Source: Phycisphaerales bacterium
GTDB lineage: Bacteria > Planctomycetota > Phycisphaerae > Sedimentisphaerales > Anaerobacaceae
DNA length: 7,448 nucleotides
Direction of reading: 5' to 3'
Assembly: GCA_011057845.1 (NCBI GenBank)
Contig: DSDB01000466.1
Location: 1 to 7,448, forward strand
A model generated the notes under the pieces. That model ran no database searches. It was given only the letters and a program-made list of their open reading frames with translations, and was not told where the DNA came from. Below, piece after piece: positions 1-6,177 of the stretch (the first letter of the stretch is position 1; every line of letters starts with the position of its first letter). Position numbers and translations under genes: made by a program.

Positions 1-151
1 GGCCCGAAGAGCAATCCCGAACCAGCTTCGGGGCGCCTGGACCTTTGGAATCGCCCGCCGGCAATCCAACAAACGCCTGACTCCACCTTGACAGGGGCAC
101 CTGCGGATGCGGTAATAGCAGTCACATACAGCGGTCTGCCGCCAGTCGTAA
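1..151. other. Left edge, no supportable gene
   Basis: No gene can be supported here. Plus-strand frame 1 is open from base 1 to a TAG at 223-225, but its second half runs through the hairpin repeats and has no recognisable domain. The other two plus frames stop near 80-95. Any of them could be the last codons of a gene entering from the left, and nothing in the translations lets me choose one. Confidence 0.4.
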
Positions 152-344
152 CATGGGCATCCTGCCAGTGGGAGAACAAACCCAATCCCGTAGCACGGGC
201 ATCCTGCCCGTGCACCGTGTCGTAGGCATCCCCCGTGGCGAGGGCATCCTGCCCTTGCGTCCCGTGGGCGTCCCGCCCGCCAGTCCCATGGGCGTCTTGC
301 TCATGGCCCGGTGTGTGAAAAGTAGCACGGGCATCTTGCCCGTG
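152..344. repeat. Cluster of GGGCATCCTGCCC hairpin repeats
   Basis: About seven degenerate copies of one short palindromic unit lie here. Two are near-perfect: 194-212 (CACGGGCA, TCC loop, TGCCCGTG) and 326-344 (same 8-bp stem, TCT loop). Weaker copies are at 152-170, about 224-237, 241-255, 264-280 and 286-306. All keep the GGGC[AG]TC core, and most can form a short hairpin with a TCC or TCT loop. Spacing is irregular, so this is not a CRISPR array. Read as protein the unit gives GILPVG-like peptides, which explains an open frame at 153-410 that I do not treat as a gene. From memory, this repeat type is abundant between genes in Planctomycetota-like genomes. Its function is not known to me; REP-like transcript stabilisation or attenuation are possibilities only. 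Confidence 0.8.
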
Positions 345-633
345 GAACAGGGCCAATGGCAGGGCTATCCCGGCCCTGCAATCGGACGTTGTGCGTGCAG
401 GGAGGTCTGATGACGTTGTGCGGGTCAATCTGTTGCTCGTTATCCTATCCAATCGAAAGGAGACTGCAATCAAGCACATCTGCGACTCCCCAAACGGAGC
501 ATCCGACTACACCGTAACCATAGCCATCCCGCGGATTTCCCCGCGCGATTAAGGGGGCCCGCAGGGTCCCTTCCTTCAAACGGGAATCGCCGGTTTTCCA
601 GGCAACATCGATAAGACCGCAGGATACCTTCGA
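345..633. other. Intergenic stretch upstream of the TIR gene
   Basis: I see no gene in this stretch. The antisense open frame at 445-762 has no recognisable domain and overlaps the promoter and start of the TIR gene. One imperfect inverted repeat is present at 551-572: AAGGGGGCCC, a GCA loop, then GGGTCCCTT, with one bulge or mismatch. No T-tract follows it on the plus strand, so it is not a convincing intrinsic terminator. Confidence 0.5.
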
Positions 634-662
634 TTGCTCATCGGCCTCTTTGCGTCTATACT
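634..662 (+). promoter_or_regulatory. Possible sigma70-type promoter for the TIR gene
   Basis: A TTGCTC hexamer at 634-639 is followed, after 17 bp, by TATACT at 657-662. The -10 matches the consensus at 5 of 6 positions and the -35 at 3 of 6. The spacing is ideal and the site is about 90 bp upstream of the preferred ATG at 756. This is pattern matching only. The sigma factor preferences of the host are unknown. Confidence 0.4.
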
Positions 663-755
663 GGACGGGCTTCGATTTGTTTGCAGTGGTTGAACGCAAG
701 GTCGGGGCTGTGTGGTTCTCTTTCGTCTTCTTGCAGTGCAGGAGCAAAGAACGCG

Positions 756-1757
756 ATGGCAAAGCTGTTCCTAAGTCATTCGTCGAAAGATAAGGAATTC
801 TGTATTCAGCTTCGTGAGGACCTGATCAGAATGGGGCATACCCCGTGGTTAGACATGTACGACGTAAAGGTTGGGGACGATATCGTTGAGGGAATTGGCG
901 CCGGTGTCACAGAGGCAGACTACGTAGTCTTGGTGCTCACGCCTGAGTCCGTTTCCTCCAGGTGGGTCAAAAAGGAATGGCACGCGAAGTTCTGGACAGA
1001 GATCGATGAAGGCAAGATAAGACTGTTGCCGGTCCTTTTGAAGGATTGCACGATTCCCAGTATGTTACAAACCAAGAAATACGCGGATTTTCGGCAAAGC
1101 TACGCGGTTGGATTTGCAGACTTGGTCGCTGCCATTCCTATTCTGCACACTCCACAAAGTGGGGTCAAGGGCCTGAAGCACGACGAGCAACTCATCCGCC
1201 ATATCGAGATGTGCCAGGGACACCAGTTGCCGCTGGCTCAGTGTCTTTCTGGAGTACTTGCCTATGCTTCGCAGAAAGCGGATCAACGTTTGCTGGAGTT
1301 TTGCCGCTTGGAGTTGTCCGGGTATCGCCATTTGAAGGATCTGGCGCAGGAAGATATTGACAGATTGCAGATACAGCATCGGATGATAGAACTGTTCGTG
1401 TCGCCTTTCGCACAAGTCAATCTTCAGGCTATGCAATGGGGGCAGAATGCGTCAACCATAATCGATCACTTGCGACACAATAACAACTTCTACCTATGGA
1501 AGCTGATCATGCCGGAGCCAATCGGTGAACTGGAAAGCTTGGCGAGTCGATTAGGGCCTGACACCATTATGACAATTACGCGTCCTATGGCAGAGTTTAT
1601 GCCAGAATCAGAGCACCCGAACGTGGTCGTGTATGGATACGCTGATCCTCACACTGTAACGGCTATTCTGAATGGAACGCGCACTCGGGTTACGAGTATG
1701 CTCATGGCGCACTTACCAGGGAAATTGGATCCTAGCAAGTCCGTTGAGCCAACATAG
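756..1757 (+). CDS. TIR-domain protein with AbiTii-like C-terminal region, probable antiphage effector
   Basis: A 333-residue protein with no signal peptide or membrane segment, so presumably cytoplasmic. Residues 1-130 form a TIR domain: a first strand ending in FLSHSSKDKEF (about 5-15), a GDDIVEGIGAGVTEADYVVLVLTP stretch written here only as 40-63, then SSRWVKKEW (68-75). E74 in the WVKKE motif lines up with the NADase glutamate of SARM1 (WVHKE), so NAD+ hydrolysis is a reasonable expectation. Residues about 150-215 (PLAQCLSGVLAYA, then LLEFCRLELSGY at 179-190) resemble the N-terminal signature of AbiTii abortive-infection proteins, a medium-confidence recognition. The rest to 333 is unassigned. 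I chose the ATG at 756 over the in-frame ATG at 681 because AGGAG lies at 740-744 and the TIR fold starts at once; the extra 25 residues look unlike TIR sequence. The TAG stop overlaps the beta-propeller relic. It is probably a defence gene, given the restriction-modification operon just downstream. Confidence 0.85.
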   Translation: MAKLFLSHSSKDKEFCIQLREDLIRMGHTPWLDMYDVKVGDDIVEGIGAGVTEADYVVLVLTPESVSSRWVKKEWHAKFWTEIDEGKIRLLPVLLKDCTIPSMLQTKKYADFRQSYAVGFADLVAAIPILHTPQSGVKGLKHDEQLIRHIEMCQGHQLPLAQCLSGVLAYASQKADQRLLEFCRLELSGYRHLKDLAQEDIDRLQIQHRMIELFVSPFAQVNLQAMQWGQNASTIIDHLRHNNNFYLWKLIMPEPIGELESLASRLGPDTIMTITRPMAEFMPESEHPNVVVYGYADPHTVTAILNGTRTRVTSMLMAHLPGKLDPSKSVEPT

Positions 1758-1826
1758 GTTCTGGGCGGTGCGCATGAAGAGGCGGTGGCTGTCTATGGCT
1801 ATGTAGGACTGGATGGGGGCTTGCTG
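1756..1826 (-). pseudogene. Left relic of a PQQ-type beta-propeller gene 3' end
   Basis: On the minus strand this reads APIQSYIAIDSHRLFMRTAQ, then NL, closely matching the last residues of PQQ-like beta-propeller proteins and the better preserved copy at 3943-4140. The 64-bp core 1756-1819 aligns without gaps to 3962-4025 with 57 identities. The original stop codon is lost: the frame continues past the NL pair into sequence shared with the end of the TIR gene (CWLNGL). Only about 24 codons remain and there is no propeller upstream, so this is a fragment rather than a gene. It lies between the TIR stop and the restriction-modification operon. Confidence 0.75.
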
Positions 1827-1940
1827 GCGTTGTGCCCGTGCGCCATCCCGGCTGGCCCGTCTCGACCTCAGACATAGAATGCATCGCCTGTTGTGAGAAA
1901 AGGGGTACTCCGCGGGCAGCGGATATGGTAAGCTGATTGT
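1827..1940 (+). promoter_or_regulatory. Leader of the restriction-modification operon with a single ATGCAT site
   Basis: This intergenic leader precedes the methyltransferase ATG. It contains ATGCAT at 1879-1884, the only occurrence in the window by my reading of the sequence. E. coli YhdJ, which the downstream enzyme closely resembles, methylates ATGCAT, so the site could be a self-target in the operon's own control region. I found no convincing -35/-10 pair. TATGGT at 1924-1929 is a weak -10 candidate that would give a nearly leaderless transcript. The ribosome binding site is also poor: the best is GGTAAG at 1927-1932, 8 nt before the ATG. Confidence 0.45.
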
Positions 1941-2801
1941 ATGAAGGCATTTGAAAAGAATGGTCACGTCATCATCTGGGCCGACGCTATTGAGGTGTTG
2001 TCCTCGGAGGTTTCCGACAACTCGGTCGATCTCGTATTTGCAGACCCACCGTATAATATCGGCAAGAACTTCAACGGGCGCAAGGACCGATGGCCGTCGG
2101 ATGAAGCATACCTGTCATGGTGCTACCGGTGGCTTGAACTGTGTATTAACAAACTCAAGCCCACAGGCAGTCTGTACGTAATGACTTCCACACAGAACAT
2201 GCCCCACTTCGACATATTCTTGCGACGGCATCTGAGCATTATGTCGCGCATCGTTTGGGCATACGACAGTTCAGGCGTCCAGGCTCGGCGTTACTACGGT
2301 TCCCTGTATGAGCCGATCCTGTTTTGTGTGAAGGACCCGGGCAACTACACCTTCAACGCCGATGACATCCTTGTCGAAGCCCGTACCGGCGCAAGGCGCA
2401 AGTTGATCGACTACCGTAAACCGGTTCCGACCGTGTACAACAGCAGGAAGGTTCCTGGGAACGTCTGGAATATCCCTCGCGTCCGGTACCGAATGGATGA
2501 ATACGAGAATCACCCCACGCAGAAGCCCGTGGCCTTGCTGGATAGAATCATAAGGGCGAGTTCAAATCCAGGCGATATGGTGCTCGACCCGTTTTCGGGG
2601 ACCTTTACCACCTCCCATGTGGCACAGGCTCTCGGGCGGAGGTCCATCGGCATCGAAGCAGAGGAAGAGTATGTCAAGATAGGACTTCGCCGTCTTTCTA
2701 TTCTGGCGACTTACAACGGCGAAATCTTGCGTCGTGACCCGAAGAGCTACGAAAGGCTAGAATCTCCTTCTCATCACTGTTTGACTCTTTTCGAGAGGTG
2801 A
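1941..2801 (+). CDS. yhdJ: DNA N6-adenine methyltransferase, YhdJ-like (beta class)
   Basis: This 286-residue protein would transfer a methyl group from S-adenosylmethionine to adenine in DNA. The catalytic motif FADPPYNIGKNF (33-44) precedes the SAM-binding motif LDPFSGTFTT (215-224), the order of beta-class N6_N4_Mtase enzymes. HPTQKP (191-196) is the usual segment before motif I. It matches E. coli YhdJ almost throughout as I remember it, including WAYDSSGVQARR (106-117), the tract around YEPIL, LIDYRK (155-160) and VPGNVWNIPRVRY (171-183). YhdJ acts on ATGCAT; that specificity is likely but inferred here. The ATG at 1941 fits the family N-terminus. The C-terminal tail after about 255 is short and not conserved. 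It overlaps the next gene by 4 bp (GTGA), which indicates translational coupling. In E. coli YhdJ is a solitary methylase; here it appears to be paired with an endonuclease. Confidence 0.95.
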   Translation: MKAFEKNGHVIIWADAIEVLSSEVSDNSVDLVFADPPYNIGKNFNGRKDRWPSDEAYLSWCYRWLELCINKLKPTGSLYVMTSTQNMPHFDIFLRRHLSIMSRIVWAYDSSGVQARRYYGSLYEPILFCVKDPGNYTFNADDILVEARTGARRKLIDYRKPVPTVYNSRKVPGNVWNIPRVRYRMDEYENHPTQKPVALLDRIIRASSNPGDMVLDPFSGTFTTSHVAQALGRRSIGIEAEEEYVKIGLRRLSILATYNGEILRRDPKSYERLESPSHHCLTLFER

Positions 2802-3937
2802 GCACAGTGGAACATGACTTCACGCCGGTCATCAGGCAGTCGCTCACCGAGCACTTCGGCAAAGCCGCCGAGGACCTCTTTGCGAAGAGCCCTCTGCTTC
2901 AGTACATCAACCTTAAGACAGTCTCGGCTACCCGTGGCTCGAAAGCACGAAGTAGTTTCGCGAATCTGTACGCCATCTATGTATTGGTCGAAGACTACGT
3001 AACGCACGGATTCGACAAGAAGGGCGACTATTCCAAGTATGAAGGCGCACAATTCTCGCATCTATTTAGACGCCAAAGGCAGTTGCCCTTTGGGCGCAAG
3101 CTCCAGAACCATGCGCTCAACAGTCGCCTCAACGAAGAGTTCCGGAAGTTCTTCCCGCAGGTGGATTCCCAGCCGATTCTGCGGGTGCTCGAGACAAGAC
3201 GCTATTGGATCAATGAGAAGCTGCTTGTCGTGCCGCTCGGACGCAAGTCCTACAACCTGGCCCGCCCTATTGTGGAGATCATTGACTCGTACGCCGCCAC
3301 AAAGCAGGCTTCATTTGAGACTTTCATTCGCACTTGTATTGAACTGCGTGCGATTTCCAGGAAGAAAGGCGGGCAAGTGGAGGACTTTGTCGGGCGGCTA
3401 CTTGCGCCGAGCGTCGACGCCCGCATCTTTGAGATCGTCAGTTATGCAATTCTGAAGTACTTCTATCACGACCAGACGGTGTACTTTGGTTTTCAACTGG
3501 ATGAGTTGGAGAGGTCGCCTCTGGTCCTGTACAAAACGGGCAGGACCAACGCGAACGACGGCGGCATCGATTTCGTCATGAAGCCACTGGGCCGTTTTTT
3601 TCAAGTTACTGAGACGCTCGATGTCCGTAAGTACTTCCTTGACATTGACAAGATCGAGCGTTATCCGATTACATTTGTCATCAAATCCGAAGCCAGTGTG
3701 GATGAGCTTGCCCGGAGCCTGCGGGAGGGAGCGGAGCGGCAGTACTCGATCAAGGCAATCGTGGATAGGTATATGGCATGTATTGAGGAAGTGGTCAACA
3801 TTCCAGTTCTTCAGGAGCGCTTTCACAGGGCTGTGGCCCAAGGCTATCTGGGCGCTATCATGGATGAGATTGTCCGTCAGAGCAAGGTGGAGTTCAACTA
3901 CGAAGACTCTGACGAGGTAGAGGCTAATGATGAGTGA
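2798..3937 (+). CDS. Putative type II restriction endonuclease, PD-(D/E)XK-like
   Basis: A 379-residue cytoplasmic protein encoded directly behind the methyltransferase, most likely its cognate endonuclease. The core is in residues 207-300: RIFEIVSYAILKY (209-221) forms the helix carrying E212, then TGRTNANDGGIDFVM (247-261) and FFQVTE (267-272), then VRKYFLDIDKIERYP and a strand ITFVIKSE. D258 after the GGI turn and the Q-V-T-E run 10 residues later fit the D...(E/Q)xK layout of PD-(D/E)XK nucleases, but the usual lysine is a threonine. The N-terminal 200 residues are helical-looking and unassigned, perhaps DNA recognition. If the partner is specific for ATGCAT, so should this enzyme be. Start choice: GTG at 2798 overlaps the upstream stop, but GAGAGG at 2793-2798 sits 8 nt before a second in-frame GTG at 2807, which may be the true start (376 residues). 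I do not recognise a named family. Confidence 0.75.
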   Translation: MSTVEHDFTPVIRQSLTEHFGKAAEDLFAKSPLLQYINLKTVSATRGSKARSSFANLYAIYVLVEDYVTHGFDKKGDYSKYEGAQFSHLFRRQRQLPFGRKLQNHALNSRLNEEFRKFFPQVDSQPILRVLETRRYWINEKLLVVPLGRKSYNLARPIVEIIDSYAATKQASFETFIRTCIELRAISRKKGGQVEDFVGRLLAPSVDARIFEIVSYAILKYFYHDQTVYFGFQLDELERSPLVLYKTGRTNANDGGIDFVMKPLGRFFQVTETLDVRKYFLDIDKIERYPITFVIKSEASVDELARSLREGAERQYSIKAIVDRYMACIEEVVNIPVLQERFHRAVAQGYLGAIMDEIVRQSKVEFNYEDSDEVEANDE

Positions 3938-3942
3938 GGCTG

Positions 3943-4140
3943 TTACTTGCCGACAGCATAGAGGTTTTGGGCGGTGCGGATGAAGAGGCGTTGGTTGGCG
4001 ATGGCTATGGAGGACTGGATGGGGGTCTGGTCGATCTTGCCGGCGTAGAGGATCTTGAATTCCTGGTCGTCGGCCCCGCTTGTGACCGCAAGGCTCAAGG
4101 GTTGCGCCCCCATGCCCCTGACCGCGGCCGCGCCGCCCGA
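3943..4140 (-). pseudogene. Right relic of a PQQ-type beta-propeller gene 3' end
   Basis: Sixty-five minus-strand codons followed by TAA (3943-3945) have no own start that I can support. The translation includes FKILYAGKIDQTPIQSSIA, then IANQRLFIRTAQNLYAVGK to the stop. That ending is typical of PQQ-binding-like beta-propeller proteins, where the last blade closes with a [KR]LFIRT...LY..GK strand. The frame is the same as that of the upstream secreted-protein gene, separated only by its TAA at 4141-4143. The core 3962-4025 is the direct-repeat partner of 1756-1819. The rest of the propeller is absent, so this is a truncated relic, and it begins 5 bp after the endonuclease stop. Confidence 0.75.
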
Positions 4141-5883
4141 TTATCGCGGCACGGTCGTGACCGTGATATTCACCGGCTCCGATACCTCCACACCCCCGTC
4201 GTTGTCCGTGGCCTTGGCCGTCAGTGCGTATTGGCCGGCATTGAGCCCCGTCGCCGCCGTCCAGCCATCCGACCCGTTGTCATCGGTCCCGATGGCGTTT
4301 GTATTGGCGAAGAACTCCACCCGCACCACCTCGCCGTCAGCATCCGCCGCCGCGGCCGTAATCGTGATCAGGTCCCGCGTCGTGAAACTCGCCCCGTTGA
4401 CCGGACTGAGTATCACGACCATCGGCAACTGAGCAATCGCATCCAGCCACGTCCGCGCCAGAAACGCCACGTCCCGCCAGTCCACCACGCCATCTCGAAT
4501 CAAGTCCTCCACAATGCCCCCCGCCGGCCCCCGCCAGTCGATCTTCTGCGCAATCTGTGCGTAATCGGCGAAATCCACCCTCTGGTCGCCGTTGACGTCC
4601 GCCATCCGCGGCGCCGGCCCCTTGGAATACTCCACAATCGTCATCGCCAGGTCCTCGGCCGTGATGGCGCTGCCGTTGTACGCCGCCCCATCACCATACC
4701 GGCTCCACGACTCCTGAAAGAATGGCGTGAAACTCTGGCTGTCCGTAAACTCGATGCAATACACCTGCCCCGGAACCAGCGGCGCCTGGTCCGGATTATA
4801 GCTGACGCCGACCAGGTCCGTACTGCTGGCGAAGTACGCCCCGGCGGCGATCTTGGTCGGTCCCACCTGCGGACCGTCGGGCCCATCCCGGCGAATCCGG
4901 CACGTCAGCGTGATATCGGCCTCGCTGCTCGCCGCGAACAAGTCCACCGCCGCCAGCGCCTCGCCCCGGGCCACGAACGTCTGGCACCACCGCATCCCCG
5001 GCGTCCCGAGCACGCCCGGTCCCGGCGCCACTCGCGTATGCGTCACGATCTGGTTGTCCTTGTCCACGAACACGGTCGTGTTCAAATCGAAGTTCTTCGC
5101 GTTTCCGTCCTGGTCGTAGGCCCGACCGTAAGGATAACTGTTGCCGTCCTTGTTCCGCTTGAACACCGCGCAGCCGCCGTCGACCCATATCTTCACCGCG
5201 TACATCCCGCCCGGCGTCAGGGGTATCGTCCCGCTGGGCCAGCGGACCCACTCATCCGAATCCGATGCCAATTGCCCATCCGTTCCGGTCCCGATCGGCG
5301 TCCAGCTTCGCACGTCCGGGTTGCCGTTATCCTCAAGAATGGTGATCCGGGCCTGCTTGCCGTTGTACAGCCCCCAGCCGGCCATCTTCCACGTCACGCC
5401 GCGAACGCCGGTCCCCGTGGCCTTGAACGTCTGATACCACGTCCACTGCCAATCCGTCCATTCGTTGTCGGCCCTGAAATAGGTCGAGTAGTCGATATCC
5501 AGGTTCACATCGAGCCGCAGGGTCTGACCATTGGCGATGACCACGTTGGGAATGACCTTCGGTGAGGCGAAGAAGTCCGGCTGGTTGACATACACCGAAT
5601 ACGTACCGGCCGGCAGGTTGTCGATCCGGTAGAAGCCGTCCCCCGTCGGCATCTGCCCCGGAGGCGCCCCCAGCCGACGGCTGATTCCCGGCATCGACGC
5701 ATCCGCCGGCGACAGGAACAGGTCCCACTCATAGAGTCGCTGATAGCCCATCGGCGGCCGGCCCGCAATCAACTCAAACTGCCCCTGTCCCTCGATCGAC
5801 CCGGCGGCATGAGCGGCCGAACCCAGACCCCAGACCGACACGACGGACAACACGAGCCCCGCGAGTTTCCTGCTGATGACCAT
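4141..5883 (-). CDS. Secreted protein with two homologous beta domains, dockerin-like doublet and Ig-like domain
   Basis: A 580-residue exported protein of unknown specific function. Residues 1-27 are a signal peptide (K6 R5, hydrophobic core 8-23, probable cleavage after AAHAA). Residues about 75-130 (GDGFYRIDNLPAGTYSVYV) look like a carboxypeptidase-regulatory-type beta domain. Two related modules follow, about 147-277 and 298-419: both begin with QTF and contain PL-[TV]-PG-x-x-Y and a late Y..G.AY element. Residues 429-440 (DVNGDQRVDFAD) and 460-471 (DLIRDGVVDWRD) are a pair of EF-hand loops as in type I dockerins, probably binding calcium. Residues 487-577 are a Big_7-like Ig domain (ILSPVNGASF, then VEFFAN and AKATDNDGG). 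The start at 5883 is supported by GGAGGT at 5891-5896, 7 nt away; in-frame ATGs at 5916 and 5994 would bury the signal peptide. It may bind polysaccharide or other cell-surface material, but no catalytic domain is visible. Confidence 0.88.
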   Translation of the reverse strand: MVISRKLAGLVLSVVSVWGLGSAAHAAGSIEGQGQFELIAGRPPMGYQRLYEWDLFLSPADASMPGISRRLGAPPGQMPTGDGFYRIDNLPAGTYSVYVNQPDFFASPKVIPNVVIANGQTLRLDVNLDIDYSTYFRADNEWTDWQWTWYQTFKATGTGVRGVTWKMAGWGLYNGKQARITILEDNGNPDVRSWTPIGTGTDGQLASDSDEWVRWPSGTIPLTPGGMYAVKIWVDGGCAVFKRNKDGNSYPYGRAYDQDGNAKNFDLNTTVFVDKDNQIVTHTRVAPGPGVLGTPGMRWCQTFVARGEALAAVDLFAASSEADITLTCRIRRDGPDGPQVGPTKIAAGAYFASSTDLVGVSYNPDQAPLVPGQVYCIEFTDSQSFTPFFQESWSRYGDGAAYNGSAITAEDLAMTIVEYSKGPAPRMADVNGDQRVDFADYAQIAQKIDWRGPAGGIVEDLIRDGVVDWRDVAFLARTWLDAIAQLPMVVILSPVNGASFTTRDLITITAAAADADGEVVRVEFFANTNAIGTDDNGSDGWTAATGLNAGQYALTAKATDNDGGVEVSEPVNITVTTVPR

Positions 5884-5959
5884 CAATACGACCTCCGTAA
5901 CAAAAGACTCCTCCATGCCATCACCACAAACACGGCAAATCCTTTGCAGACCGCGACTT

Positions 5960-5988
5960 ACTATACCAAACACCCGAAGCCCCGTCAA
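5960..5988 (-). promoter_or_regulatory. Sigma70-type promoter for the secreted dockerin/Ig protein
   Basis: On the minus strand TTGACG (5988-5983) and TATAGT (5965-5960) are separated by exactly 17 bp. Each hexamer matches the consensus at 5 of 6 positions. Transcription would begin near 5953, giving a leader of about 70 nt before the ATG at 5883. This is the best promoter in the window. Confidence 0.7.
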
Positions 5989-6123
5989 TCGCAATTACAG
6001 CCGCCGGGCTCGTTTCGTTATTGCATTTGGCCCATGAATCCGCTACTTGTGGCATGCAGGTTCATACGGATGCCTGTGGAATACGAGGGACTGTTGACGC
6101 ACTACAGACTCCAGGTCTCAAGC

Positions 6124-6158
6124 ACGCAATACACAATACACAATACACAATACGCAAT
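6124..6158 (+). repeat. Heptamer tandem repeat ACGCAAT-(ACACAAT)3-ACGCAAT
   Basis: Five perfect-length 7-bp units lie end to end: ACGCAAT at 6124-6130, three ACACAAT units at 6131-6151, and ACGCAAT at 6152-6158. The outer units share the same A-to-G variant, so the array is symmetric. It ends 19 bp before the preferred start codon of the beta-helix gene, within its likely leader. The low-GC array stands out in a GC-rich neighbourhood. Its copy number may vary by slippage. Confidence 0.9.
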
Positions 6159-6177
6159 GCGAAAACGAGGTCTCATC

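Noticed and set aside
152..344. CRISPR array
   Set aside because: Units are degenerate, irregularly spaced and self-palindromic, with no unique spacers of constant length and no cas genes.
153..410. Plus-strand open frame giving GILPVG-type peptides, and an antisense one at 122-334
   Set aside because: Both are translations of the hairpin repeats; the peptide motif is a by-product of the DNA repeat, with no ribosome binding site or domain.
551..572. Intrinsic terminator
   Set aside because: The hairpin is imperfect and has no T-tract on either plausible side, and no gene ends just before it.
640..680. Possible third copy of the propeller-tail repeat upstream of the TIR gene
   Set aside because: Only ACTGGA[CT]GGG and a few scattered bases are shared with the two clear copies; too short to support.
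445..762. Minus-strand open frame of 105 codons upstream of the TIR gene
   Set aside because: No recognisable domain, overlaps the probable promoter and start of the TIR gene, and has no supported start.
3934..5565. Plus-strand open frame of 543 codons overlapping the endonuclease stop
   Set aside because: Its Arg/Pro/His-rich translation is the shadow of the minus-strand secreted protein, which has a signal peptide, domains, a good ribosome binding site and a promoter.
5809..6177. Upstream in-frame extension of the beta-helix gene to 5809
   Set aside because: It would read antisense through the start, promoter and signal peptide of the divergent gene; the signal peptide and ribosome binding site place the start at 6178.
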